Positions 35,828 through 47,087 of a stretch of DNA of 64,000 nt are shown here, in pieces. The position numbers and the translations under genes are program-made. This stretch comes from Erigeron canadensis (lineage: Eukaryota > Streptophyta > Magnoliopsida > Asterales > Asteraceae). Location: positions 29,202,735-29,266,734 of the forward strand of contig NC_057769.1 of NCBI RefSeq assembly GCF_010389155.1. The letters run 5' to 3'. Below the pieces are notes generated by a model. The model was not told the origin of the DNA and made no database searches. It saw only the letters and a program-made list of their open reading frames with translations. Every line of letters starts with the position of its first letter. Position 1 is the stretch's first letter.

Positions 35828-38560
35828 TAGAACGACATGATTTTATTAAGAAAGCAACTAGCAATACGCTAGTTGCTAAAAAGTACACTTACAAATACAA
35901 TTAATCTAGAGATAAACAAAACAACTATTCTAGACCCTTTTCGAGACATTAAATGCAAAAATTACAAAATGAGTGAAAAAAACGTGTGCCTCTTACAACA
36001 CGGGACACGAGAAAAACTCCCAAACGACGAAGGCCGAGCCATCGGTTTTCACTTCGTGATGTTTTTGATGTATTCCCATACATGTCTCGAAGTATCATAA
36101 ACTTGTAACGAGGAACCACAAAGATAGCAAAAACAATAAGAAGTTGAATTAAAAAAGATAACCGTGTCGCCGAGCAGCACCACACGTCTAACAGCCAACT
36201 CATCCTTTATATAAGGGGTTTCCGATGCAGTCGTTCCAACAATAACTATGTTTCCTGTCTCTATTTGAGATCCATAGAAAAGATGTTGAGATAATAGTGT
36301 TCATGATGTTATTAGCAACTGTATTCGTACCTTTATGAATACAATTGTTTCTCTTGTTCCAAATTTGCCACCACCAGATGTAGATTAAAGATTCAAGAAT
36401 CTGTCGAACTTGAGCGTTACATCGACGAGCCTTAATCCACAAGAGCACGTTGTTAGGATCGTCTTCAGGTATATCCATTTGAACCCACTCGTTGAGCCTC
36501 TTTCGGGTCTCACGTATAATACCACAATCCACAAAGATACGAGATATGTCATCTATTCCAAAGTTACATAACATACACCGAAAAGAATTCACATCCACAC
36601 CTCTTCCGAACAAGTTAACATTAGTAGGGATACCCTTGCATGCCAATCTCTATATAAAAACATTAATCTTTTTCGGCACCCATTTATTCCAAAGATTAGA
36701 ATTAACAGAATGATCAAGGCATTTATTATCAATGTACTTACGGATTTGGGAGATAGAGAATTCAGATTTTTCTTCAAAACTCCAAGACCATGTGTCATCT
36801 TCATGAGTTAATGTACTGGGCAGAATGCTCAGCAAGTTAGTAAGCTGCTTCTTTTCGTGTCCATCCCTGAGATCGCGTCTCCATTTCCATGTCCATGAAG
36901 TATCTGAACGTCTCTCGTGAATCAAGCAATCCTTAACAGTATCTATGGCAAATAAACGTTTAAACCGGGAAGCTAAATGTTGACTGCTACACCATGTGTC
37001 TATCCAAAATCTAGTTAACTTCCCATTGCCGACTTTCCTACTTATGACATCCCTTGGTAAAATAGCCTTCTGATGAATGTGATTCGCGACCAGCATTATG
37101 TTTTTCCATGTACCTTTCGATTTCGCAGACATGTTGTAGAAGCAATCTCCACCATGAATATCAGAAATTACTCGAACCCAAAGACTATCAGTCTTCTTCA
37201 AACCTCGCCATCCCCACTTATATAAAAGTGCAAAGTTCATGGCTTCTAAGCTTCCAATTCCAATGCCGCCACTTTCCTTACTCGCAAGAAACGAGTCCCA
37301 CTTAACCCAATGAATTTTTCTCTTATTAGTGGACCCGCCCCAAAAGAATGAAGACCTCAAAGCTTCCAATTTATTTCTAACAGTTTTTGGCATATGAAAG
37401 ATAGACAGAAAATAATTACCAATGGAACCCAGAGCCGAAGAAACGAGTAAATTTTCCGCCAATGGACATTAGATTTGCTTTCCACCCCGTGAGACGTTTC
37501 TGAAACTTTGAAATAATCGGTTCCCAAGTAGAGGCCCTCTTCGGGCTAGCGCTAATGGGTATACCGAGGTATTTAAAAGGAAGACTCTCCACTTTGCAAC
37601 CAATCGAGCTGGCCAAATTTTCAACACACTCCTTATTCAAACCGACACCAATAATGGAAGATTTTTCAAAGTTTATCTTAAGCCCAGAAATAAGGCTGGC
37701 AATTTTGACACGGAACTTGTTAACACGACACGACACGACCTGTTCTTAACAGGTTTCGTGTTTGACCTTAACAGGTTTCGTGTCTTAACAGGTGCGGACC
37801 TGTTAAGACCTGTTAAGATTCGTGTCTTAACAGATCCGGACCTGTTAGGACCTGTTAAGACATATTAAGATTATACATATATATAAAATACCAAGAATTG
37901 ATATTATGATTTGATATATGATTTTTATAAGGTAAGATATTTATGAACTTTTGTAATTTAAGGATTATTGTCGCTATAAAATAGTTGAGATTTGTAAAAG
38001 TTTTTGTATCCTTAAGTTTTTTTTTCCAATATTAGTCAAGAATTCTATAAAATACATGTTAATAGGTTCCTTAACAGGTATTAACAGGTGCACCTGTTAA
38101 TTTTCGTGTCGTGTTCATGTTTGAAAAAAATGACACGATTAGTTAACAGGTCGTGTTCGTGTTTGACCTTAACAGGTTCGTGTCTTAACAGGTCCGTGTC
38201 TTAACAGGTTTCGTGTGACCTGTTATGCCAGCCTTACCCAGAAATAGCATAAAAAAATCTCAAGGCATTAGACATATTAGTCACGTTGTTCTCTGACCAT
38301 TCACCCACGACCATAACATCATCCGCATAAAAGAGATGAGACAATCGCATAAAAATCTTGGCACTCTCGAACCGACCATTCTTGACAAGGTTATCAATAG
38401 CAATATGTAAACCTTCCATAGCAATAATAAACAAAAATGGTGCCATAGGATCACCTTGTCGAAGGCCGCGCTCAATAGAAAATTCCTCGATAGGACTACT
38501 GTTAATCAACTCTGAAGCTCTAGCAGAACTAAGGCATGCTTTAATCCAAGATATTATACT
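35828..38560 (-). mobile_element. LINE (L1-type), 5'-truncated, defective
   Basis: On the minus strand the reverse transcriptase motifs GLRQGDP and FYADDVMVVGEW (38234-38509) are followed by LKINFEKSS and FKYLGIP (37416-37736). Then comes the RT-linked C-terminal region (SSFFWGGSTNKRKIHWVKW, 36650-37462) and a zf-RVT-like end (36200-36646). Frames are interrupted several times and the endonuclease part is absent. A T-run at about 35818-35827 represents the poly(A) tail. The RT is split by the hAT-type element at 37691-38236. Confidence 0.88.
37691..38236. mobile_element. Non-autonomous hAT-type element, 546 bp, with 8-bp target duplication
   Basis: Inverted ends TAAGGCTGGCAATTTT and GTTATGCCAGCCTTA are flanked by CCCAGAAA (37683-37690, 38237-38244). 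The interior is packed with direct and inverted TTAACAGGT / ACCTGTTAA and CGTGTC motifs, typical of subterminal repeats that bind hAT transposases. No transposase is encoded. Without it the LINE reading frame is continuous across the target. Confidence 0.85.
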
Positions 38561-39876
38561 TTTTGGTTTTCCATCACCAATTTACACTTAAAATAATTAA
38601 TTTATACTTTTTGATTTTCCATCAACAATTTTCAATTTCACTCAATTTAAAAATAATTAATTTACACTTTTCGGTTTTATTGCTAATCTATAATATAACT
38701 CACGTACGAAAAAAAAAAAGAAGCTACGATCAACTACAAAAGGGTTTTTCTTTTTATATACTTTGCACATAATTAATCAATATTATTATTTAACATTGAA
38801 TTCTTATGTTATTGTTAGTATTATTTCTTTTAATTTAATTTGTTGTCCATTATAGGTTCGTTATGACTTATCCTACAACAACAAAAAATATGACCACATT
38901 AGTTCATTTTGAAGATCTTAAGCCAACATATGTTAACCATCATTTACGACTTCGTGTTGTGCATGTATGAACTGTTTCAGAGTGGAACAACCCGAAGAAA
39001 ATCAAAACGTTCGAGATGGTCTTTGTTGATGAATTGGTATGTATTTTTCAAATTATATAGTTTACACTTTTATAATATAAAAAACTGTAAACTTTTTATT
39101 TAACTAAAGTTAAAAAAAAAAAAGGGTAAACTGGAAATCAATATTTATATGGAGTTAATTTTCGTATGTTTCTTCTTTTGGTTAATTTGTGATATATGAC
39201 TTAACTAATCTAAATATTATATATTAAATTTTGTATTTGTAACCTATATTAACTATTAGGATTTATGATTATATCTTTCTATAACCTTTTAGATATAAAG
39301 TCTAAATTTGCTATGAGTAGGTTTCTAATTTTTTTAATATATTGATTTTGATTATTTTGATTCTGTTTTGAAAGTAGCTCATTAATGGTGCATACTTAAG
39401 ATTTACGATTATATCTTTTTATAAGCTTTTAGATAAAAAAAAAAGACAAATTTTTCTATGAGTAAGATTCTGATTATTTTAATATATCGACTATAATTAT
39501 TTTGAATTTCTTTTGAAAGTAGCTCATTAATGGTGTAGATTTTTAGCCGCTGTTATTCTATCATAGAAAAATGTTACACATTAAGATGGTGTTGAATGTT
39601 TTAGTATGATTGATGTGACTAATTTATACCCATTACCCACATCCTTATTGGCCTATTTCTTATGTGTGTTAAGTATATTTTGTATGCATTTGGCGCGTTT
39701 ATAGTGTTTGTTAGTGTTTACAGGCTCTAAATAGGTAACGCGTTTATTTGGTGCATTTTCGGAAGATTTATTGGCCTAGAAGTTGAGTTGAATTGTCAAG
39801 AGTTGATTTAAGTGGAAAAGATGGCGAGTTAAGCAAGTTTCAAGGTCGTAAAAAGATGTTTGTATACATGTTTATG

Positions 39877-40142
39877 ACTGCGCCGCAGTGGGACGAACTT
39901 TGTTCACTGCGCCGCAGTCTATATCTACGGCCTCGAGGAGAAATTACCCCACTGCGCCGCAGTGGGGGTTGCAAAGGACGACTGCGCCGCCGTCGTTGGA
40001 AGAAGGATTTGAGACGTGGAAATATACTGCGCCGCAGTGGGTGTCACACAAACCACTGCGCCGTAGTCATTAGGAAGTCAAAGTCAAATCTTACTCGCTG
40101 CGCCGCAGTGAGGGAAGGCACAACCCCACTGCGCCGCAGTGA
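39877..40142. repeat. Array of eight palindromes in LTR 2, alternating spacing
   Basis: ACTGCGCCGCAGTG or a close variant starts at 39877, 39906, 39951, 39981, 40026, 40055, 40097 and 40128. The steps are 29, 45, 30, 45, 29, 42 and 31. Spacer sequences between copies are not alike, whereas the palindrome is nearly invariant. One copy extends to CCCCACTGCGCCGCAGTGGGG. Confidence 0.9.
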
Positions 40143-40194
40143 GTACACGGGAAAAGGGTGCCTGAAGTTGTTTTCTGCATCAGATTTTGGAGGG

Positions 40195-40201
40195 TATATA
40201 A
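40195..40201 (+). promoter_or_regulatory. TATA box of solo LTR 2
   Basis: TATATAA within GGGTATATAAGC lies about 53 bp after the last palindrome, followed by a presumed transcription start near AAAACCCTAGG. Confidence 0.6.
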
Positions 40202-41884
40202 GCAAAAACCCTAGGTCGAATGGAGAGGATCAAAAATCTTTCTAGGAGCTGTTCTACAAGGGTTCTTCAATCTCCAATCAAGATAATTTCTTAGGCGGAT
40301 TCGTTGAAGATTCACGGGCACCCATCTAAATCGTATCTACTTACTGTCTTGCAATTTATTTTTCATCAAACGATTGGTACATCATGTTTCTCTTCTATTT
40401 TAATTATTATTGTGGATTGATCATGAGTGGCTAAACGTTTAATCATCCACCTTGATGAAACGAGACGGATAATGTGATTGCAATATTTTTAATTCAAAAG
40501 ACTTTATTTAGGTATCGTTGTTCTGTGATCTTGATGATTTTAATTCTTTTTATTAATTAATATTGATACTGGTTGCATATAATTCTTCGTAAGTGGTACC
40601 AGTTGAATGTGTATGTGATTTTAAATGGTTACTTGTCTATGAGTAATTATCACTAGTTCATGGTATGATAGTGAATATCATTTTAAGAAAAGATTAATTT
40701 TGTCAACGTGATTGATATCGGTTGGTGGTACCATGTTATTGTCACATAGGTTCAATTGATAATTTGATAGTCAATAAAACTAATTGTTGGAAGAATTGTC
40801 TTTGTTTTGGTGGTACCGGCTTGGGTAATTTAACTAGCAATAGGTGATTTGGTATTTTGTTCACGGTTGGTGGTACCACGTGAGCACTTTAATCTTGTCA
40901 CGATTATCCTTAAACTCTAGAGAATTTGTTCTTAATTAAATGCAATCACATTTGAAGTCGAGGGAAGTCAAGGTGGATGACTTTTAATTATATTGTCTGA
41001 AGTTCTTTTTAATTTCATGCAATTTGTCTTGCAAATCAATTTTTACTTTTATTGTCAAAAAGGATTTTCGAAGTAATACCCGTTTTTCAAACCATTACAC
41101 AAAGCAACTAGTCATTTCCAAACCCTGAGAACGAACTCGGACTTATCTCTTAACTATATTACAAACGATCGGGTCCACTGCCCGTGAGTGCGTAGTAGTG
41201 AGTTTTTAGGTAGTTTTAGTTTTAAAAATTTAAAGCTCGATTTTGCACATCAATGATTATTTAGCATGGTAAAACAATTCATCATTTTAGTTTGTATATG
41301 ACAGATATACTTTGGATCTTATGAAAAGCATGAAACCAATTTTAAATAATATATTTAGATAAAACCCTTTGATCCACGTTATGTTTAGGATTTAACACAA
41401 CAAGGGACGACTTTGTAAGGTTTTTGGCTCAACTCCTTCTTTGATCAAGAATTTGTTTCCTTATCTTTCTTGCATTAGCCGATAAAATCATTTGATCAAC
41501 GTTTGGAATGTCCTTGGTTGGGTTTCTTTTTATATCCAGAATAATTTTCCTGTAAGATTCTGTATGCAAAGATGTTTATTCGATTCTTATGGTTAATTTG
41601 TTTGGGGTTTATTTTTTAGAATTGGATTAAACACATAGAAACACACTAAGAAAACTTACCAATTTTTTCCTTTTTTTTTGCTATTTACAGGGCACTACCA
41701 TACGTGGCTCGTCAATGGCGAATGAGTGGAAATTTTAGGAGTATTTTGACCGATTGAGTGACTATTCAGCTAGCAAATTTCCAAGTTGATTTCAGTATCT
41801 GTTTAACATATTTGAATTCCAATTTTTTAACTTTGATTAATATATTTTGAGACTGTCCGTCCATTAGACGGGCCTGAACACTAG

Positions 41885-44600
41885 TTAATATATACAAAGC
41901 ATGTGGCCACCTCCCCCCTCACAGACCACTGTAGCTTTCACTGTAGCCGCTACAGTGATTGCTACAGTAACTCTTTTTTTTTTTCTTTGTTTCTTTTTTG
42001 TTTTTTTTAAATGGTTTTCAATTTTGTTTACCACTTAAATTTTTAATGGTTTTAGCTTTTAAGATTATTGGTATGTTGTTTAGACATTTGTTCTTTGTGT
42101 TTTTGTTTGATTTTTTCCTTAAACTTTTATCGGTTTTAGTATTTAAGATTTATATTATATTTTTTAACTGGTTTTTATTTTCATGCATTTTAATGGTTTC
42201 TACCTTTTAAATTTATGCTATATTTTGTTGCTACGTTATAGTTTTTAATCTGGTTTTCTTTTCCTTTTTCTTTTTTTTTTTTATTTTTAATTTTCCTCAT
42301 TTTTTTTATTTTACGTATTTTTCTGTCTCCCGGTGTTCCCAGGCAACACCGAGGTTAAAATTTCTTGTTTTACTATATATCCGTGACTTATTGAAGGTTT
42401 TTAAGTTATTTCATAGTTCTTTCATACAAATGAAAAAAAATGATTTTATAGATTTTCGACTTATATAAAAAAAATGCCTGGTAACATTGTGCAGGCAAAT
42501 CATTCCTTGTTTAATCTTATAGATAAATTTAAGTTTAATCAACAAAAATAATCGATTTAGATAATATTATTTGTAATTGCAATATTTATTCCTACCCGAT
42601 ACAAGTTACTATCAAAGTCTAGGAGTGAACTCCAATATGTGGGAAAAAGTAGTGGTCGATGGTTCACCAAACTACTGAGTGGCTTTGTTGTTGCTTTGGT
42701 GTATACATAATTAGCCAATATGGTGATTAGGCCACGTGATTCGTGGCCCCATATGGACCTCACCTTGCCGTTGTCATATATCTTCACCATGTGGTATATA
42801 ATTTCAGGGTTGATAGTGGTCAATTGTCTTAGAACCTTTTGTTTGGTTTGATATTATATGGCATCATTTATTTTCCTTTCTAAATATGATCCTTATAGAT
42901 CGAGAATTTATACTCCAAGTTGTTGGGTTCTTTAGAAACAAGTATTTGTTTGATTGTATAAATAATTTGAACTAACACACAAGTGTGACAGTTAATTAAT
43001 TAAAAATATATGAAAATGCATTAAACTATAATTCAAAATCTATAGTGCGTATATCGAGTATCGAGCTTCAAATAAATTTATTGTATGTACGTAACTTTCA
43101 AATTCTACCATTTCATGAATACGACCATTCAAAATCATCTAAACGGATGACGTGGTTACCTGGTACAGATGTGACATTCCATATGGGCACCATATATATA
43201 ATCGGATGCATAAAATACATAATTTAAAAGTTGTATACACACAATAAACATGTTTGAAGTCTATACATATATGTTGATCTCATTCTTCTACATATAGACT
43301 TATGAAAATTAGGCTTATATCTAACTATATCTATATCTATATGGTGATTTCCATCCTATTACCTTATATTATAAAGCAAATAAGGTTTCAACTTTCAATT
43401 TCAACAATGTACACATGATAATGCATGATGTACAATACGTCAATGCCCCACAACTTTCATCTTTCAACTCTTATTTTCATATCTCTCTCTCTCTTCAAAT
43501 CTAAACAACTCATTTTCCTAAAATTCCATGTTCTTTCATTAGAGATGTCATTCGATATACTTTCAACGAATTTTTAAATCCGATGGCGGAGTCCGTACGG
43601 CTAAGGCATTTGGCTATCACACTCTATGACATATCACCTCCTATAACATATCACACATATGACCTATCACCTCACCATCTCACCGCCGCAACATACGGTT
43701 ACTTTCTCTCGTATGTCATTAATAAGCATTGGACCACATCAATGATGATGATTGATGTATAATCATGTGGATTATATCCAAGCATTGAAAATATATGGGT
43801 CCGTTAGATCACCCACAATATGTTAAAAGACAGGCCTAGTCGTATATATGTTGAAGTGACATTCGATAACCATATAAGAGCAAATGAAAATATCTAATAC
43901 ATAATGCCTTTAACTCTTTTGGCAAAAATTATCACCCATTTGGGAAAAATTTTATGTAATAAAACATAATTATGCGCGATGTTACTTTGGGTTCACGCAG
44001 GAGTACTACGAGAGAGGCATATGGGACCACTTGTTTCATATATACGTATTATACGAGTAGTAGTGTACTTCTATAGTTCTACCCATGTAATTATACTCTT
44101 ATCTAATTTGTGCGTGAAATTAATGATGAATTGTCATCATATAATTAAGTGTGTTATCATGTGAAAAAAATGTTATGCTCCTATAATGATGTGTGTTATT
44201 TACTGTATGGGTATATGGTAGACTACTAGACTAATACGATCCTGCAAGTATTTGAATTCAACAAGTGAGTGATTGCAAAACAATGAAAACTATAGTCTTT
44301 CACTCTCTTGTAATTAATACTTGTTTAGGATTTGTAAGTAATTACTGAGTTACTCTATTATTTTGAAGGGAAAATGATTCGTACTGCAGAATTTACCTAA
44401 GCTTAGGTACTGTCACATTAAAAAAAGTTACATATTTAACCTTTGAATTTAATAAACATACATAACCCCCCCTGAATTTTACATAAACTCCCCCTGAATT
44501 TTACATAATCACCCCCTGCTTTACTTAAGATAGGTACTGCATGCTTTACCTAACCTTTCCCCTATTTTGAAACATACTAAAATGGAAAGTTAGACAATAA
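41885..44600. other. Intergenic; includes a palindromic CTGTAGC cluster and a Helitron-like copy
   Basis: At 41939-41957 CACTGTAGCCGCTACAGTG is a 19-bp palindrome followed by GATTGCTACAGTAAC. A 3' end-like CGGTGTT...AACACCG stem lies at about 42331-42352. A copy of the CCGCCGC-type Helitron-like repeat spans about 43365-43720 on the plus strand. The rest shows no gene. Confidence 0.5.
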
Positions 44601-44878
44601 GGTCGGTGCTTATAGCACCGTCCTCCTTGCGTCCCAAACGAAGAAGACGCCGACGACTTATAAGCATTGATCGTCCAAGCGGCCGCGTCTTTGGGTTTGT
44701 TCTTCACGCAGAAGTCGGAGGACGATCGGAGTGGGACCACCAGCCGTTTGAAATTTTTTTTTTTTTTTTCTTATTTAAACATCAACCTTATTCTCATTTT
44801 AACACACAATTTCATTTCAAACAAACCTCTCATTTCATTTTAACACACAAACATTTCATTTCAAACACCACCCAAATT

Positions 44879-46210
44879 ATGTCTACTTCATCATCCGCAA
44901 GTGAAGAATACAATTTTCTTACCAACACCGTTACGCAAATGAACACGCTATTTAATCCAGAGATCGCAAGCGTCGCTTTTGAGCTTTGTAACGAAGAAGA
45001 GTCAAACGATAACACGTCTAGTTCGCGTGTTCCTAGAACCAGAAGGGTTTTATCACGAGATCATACTGGATCCGCGGTACGTTTATGGAATGATTACTTT
45101 TCCGATGCACCAACGTTCTCGGCCGATTATTTCCGACGAAGATTTCGAATGCGCAAACATATGTTTATCCGCATATGCCAAGCTATACATAGCTTTAGCG
45201 CCATCGAACCCCTACCCAAACACTTTCAGGTTTTTCAAAAAAATCAAACCGATTGCACTGGTAGGCATGGTTTCAACATTTTCCAAAAATGTACTTCCGC
45301 CATACGTCAACTGGCGTATGGTGCTAATCCTGACCAACTAGATGAGTATTTGCATATGGGTCGTGCAACTTCAATGGAATGTTTAAATAACTTTTGTAAG
45401 TGTGTTTATTATTTATATCATAATGAGTACTTGAGAAAGCCGATAAGTGAAGATGTCCAACGTTTGGTAAGCAAGCATGAACAGGTACATGGTTTTCCTG
45501 GTATGCTTGGTAGTATTGATTGTATGCATTGGGGTTGGAGAAACTGTCCAGTGGCTTGGCAAGGGCAGTACACACGAGGCGACAAAGGACATCCAACGAT
45601 CATGCTTGAAGCAGTAGCTTCGTATGATTTGTGGATTTGGCATGCTTCCTTTGGCCCCGCAGGTTCGAACAACGACATCAACATGCTTAATGAATCAGAT
45701 TTGTTCAAAGATAGGGCTCCTGCACTCCAATATACTGTTAACGGTGAAGAGTTTACCAAGGGATATTATCTAGCTGACGGTATTTATCCGGAATGGGCGA
45801 CACTAGTCAAGTCTTTTAAATGCCCGATGGATTCAAAGAGTGGAAAGTTCAAGCGTTATCAAGAGGCTGCAAGAAAGGATGTCAAACGAGCTTTCGGGGT
45901 GCTTCAAGGTCGTTGGGCAATCCTTAAACATAATGCCCGCCCGTTTTCGGTGAACAAAATAAAACGTATTATGTATGCTTGTGTTATTCTACACAACATG
46001 ATTGTTCAAGACAACGGTAACGCAATATCCGACTTTGAGGAAGATTATTTGTCCGATCCAACTAATGTGCCAACACGTACGTGGGATGAAAGGGTTGCAA
46101 CGCAAATGCGGGCCTTCGGGGAGTTACGTGATAGAAGGACGCACCATCGACTTCGCACTGCTCTAGTGGAACATGTTTGGAACCTCCCGGAGAATTACCG
46201 TCAACGTTGA
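44879..46210 (+). CDS. PIF/Harbinger (HARBI1-like) transposase, full length, catalytic Glu replaced
   Basis: The frame encodes 443 residues with no stop. The first Met inside the terminal-repeat region was avoided; MSTSSSASEEYNF at 44879 is the likelier start. The N-terminal half has the helical HARBI1-type region (FRMRKHMFIRIC, IRQLAYG). The DDE_Tnp_4 domain shows D214 in GSIDCMHWGW and D300 in YYLADGIYPEW. The third acid normally sits in a VERAFG motif; here it reads VKRAFG (K336, codon AAA at 45884-45886), a single-transition change from Glu. Family knowledge predicts loss of strand transfer, although the protein could still bind DNA. It lies in the nucleus in active relatives. Confidence 0.92.
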   Translation: MSTSSSASEEYNFLTNTVTQMNTLFNPEIASVAFELCNEEESNDNTSSSRVPRTRRVLSRDHTGSAVRLWNDYFSDAPTFSADYFRRRFRMRKHMFIRICQAIHSFSAIEPLPKHFQVFQKNQTDCTGRHGFNIFQKCTSAIRQLAYGANPDQLDEYLHMGRATSMECLNNFCKCVYYLYHNEYLRKPISEDVQRLVSKHEQVHGFPGMLGSIDCMHWGWRNCPVAWQGQYTRGDKGHPTIMLEAVASYDLWIWHASFGPAGSNNDINMLNESDLFKDRAPALQYTVNGEEFTKGYYLADGIYPEWATLVKSFKCPMDSKSGKFKRYQEAARKDVKRAFGVLQGRWAILKHNARPFSVNKIKRIMYACVILHNMIVQDNGNAISDFEEDYLSDPTNVPTRTWDERVATQMRAFGELRDRRTHHRLRTALVEHVWNLPENYRQR

Positions 46211-46432
46211 TGATGTTTTATTAATGTTTTTATTATGTCTAGGATCGTAACTTTTTTAAATAAATGTTGTAATGTGTTTTTTTTAATTGTGTTTTTTAAA
46301 TAAATGTTGTAATGTATTTTTAATTGTATTTTAATAAAAACAGACTTTTATTCATAATTTAAAAACACTACAACTTATTAAAGAGAAACATACAACAAGA
46401 TAATTCATATAACACATTATTAAAAAACAAAC

Positions 46433-46774
46433 TTATTTCTTCATCTCATAGACTGCTCTGGCATTTGGGAGGAACTCGTTGAAGATGTCAACCGCATTAG
46501 CAAGTTGTTCAATAGCAAGTTGAATTTTGTCGCACTTCCCCTGCAAATAAGTGAAGTATTGACACTCAAGCTCAGTACAATGCCCAGTTTGTATATAACG
46601 GATTTGTTCTTGACACCATATCTTTTTGGCTACCAGTTTTAGACCAATTTCAACAAGATCCCCTTTGAACATTTCGTGGTCGAGGATATCAGCCATGATA
46701 CTGTCATTCACTTGATCGACACTCATTGGTGGTTTATGGTTACATGATCGACAGACATTTGATGACGAAGCCAT
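46433..46774 (-). CDS. Small Harbinger-borne ORF, 113 aa, unknown function
   Basis: The intact frame starts MASSSNVCRSCNHKPPM and contains a CXXCXH cluster near the N-terminus, then IMADILDHEMFKGDL and a Lys/Glu/Gln-rich helical stretch that could be a coiled coil. I do not recognise a named family. It aligns with the divergent ORF at 47088-47540: both begin MASSS, share IMAD, and have a following helix with a Cys-Glu-type step and LQ. It lies wholly inside the Harbinger element, tail to tail with the transposase. On the minus strand a TATA-like CTATAAATATTGG (about 46828-46840) lies about 55 bp upstream. The function is unknown; a DNA-binding partner role replacing ORF1 is speculative. Confidence 0.7.
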   Translation of the reverse strand: MASSSNVCRSCNHKPPMSVDQVNDSIMADILDHEMFKGDLVEIGLKLVAKKIWCQEQIRYIQTGHCTELECQYFTYLQGKCDKIQLAIEQLANAVDIFNEFLPNARAVYEMKK

Positions 46775-47087
46775 TTAAGATGTATAAGAGTTTGAGAGTT
46801 GATAAGAAATATCTGATAAGGAGCCAATATTTATAGCTGAACAAAAAGACGCTCCTCCAACGTTCAAAATTTAAAATATTTACACAATTAGTCCCTCCAA
46901 CGTTCGAATTTAAATCATTTACGGTTTTAGTCCTTCAAACGGCCAAAAATTCAAAAACAATTACACTTTCAGTCCCTGAATGGCTGGTTGGATTGCCAGG
47001 CTATAAATACCAACCCATAGCACAATTCAGTTGCATCCTCAGACCCATTTTCATTATTGTACAAACTCACTCACTCTTTCTAACCAA
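46775..47087. promoter_or_regulatory. Shared divergent promoter between the two Harbinger small ORFs
   Basis: The 313-bp gap has a TATA box toward each ORF in nearly the same context: GCTATAAATATTGGC on the minus strand and GCTATAAATACCAAC on the plus strand (about 46999-47013). Between them is a degenerate repeat containing TTAGTCC and CTCCAACGTTC. This looks like an inverted duplication of one gene with its promoter. Confidence 0.65.

Larger units (their letters stand above)
39611..41252 (+). repeat. Solo LTR, 1642 bp, perfect ATGAT target duplication
   Basis: Ends TGATGTGACT and TTTTGCACATCA are flanked by ATGAT (39606-39610, 41253-41257). The body shows promoter-like organisation: the palindrome array (39877-40142), a TATA box (40195), then a presumed transcribed part starting near AACCCTAGG. 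No internal coding region remains, as expected after LTR-LTR recombination. The 453-base open frame at 39793-40245 results from repetition of the palindrome. Confidence 0.85.
38873..41780 (+). pseudogene. RPA70-like gene fragment (two exons) in the Helitron
   Basis: Exon 1 (38873-39036) reads MTYPTTTKNM, then FEDLKPTYVNHHLRLRVVHV, an in-frame TGA where Trp is expected, and KIKTFEMVFVDEL before GTATGT. Exon 2 begins after TATTTACAG at 41691 with GTTIRGSSMANEWKF and a TAG. This is the N-terminal OB-fold of plant RPA1-like proteins. The 2.65-kb intron is swollen by the solo LTR at 39611-41252. Stops show it is not functional. Confidence 0.7.
35526..41884 (+). mobile_element. Composite Helitron, 6.4 kb, carrying RPA-like exons and nested insertions
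   Basis: It starts TCTATAATATAACTAAAAG at 35526 after an A. It ends with hairpin CCGTCCATTAGACGG (41857-41871), GCCTGAACACTAG (41884) and then T. Both ends match the short Helitron at 18302-18824, as does the internal array with TTTTCCATCACCAATTTAC. Inside are a LINE (35828-38560), a hAT-type element in that LINE, two exons of an RPA-like gene, and a solo LTR in the intron of that gene. No Rep/helicase ORF is seen, so it is non-autonomous. Confidence 0.72.

Noticed and set aside
35949..36203. Short ORF as separate gene next to the LINE
   Set aside because: It lies in the LINE 3' region and has no recognisable domain.
39793..40245. 150-codon ORF (plus) with repeated LRRS-like residues
   Set aside because: The residues come from the repeated CTGCGCCGCAGT palindrome read in frame inside a solo LTR; no protein family is supported.
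44606..44878. Upstream extension of the transposase ORF
   Set aside because: The extension translates the terminal inverted repeat and poly-T tract; the Met at 44879 gives a family-like N-terminus.
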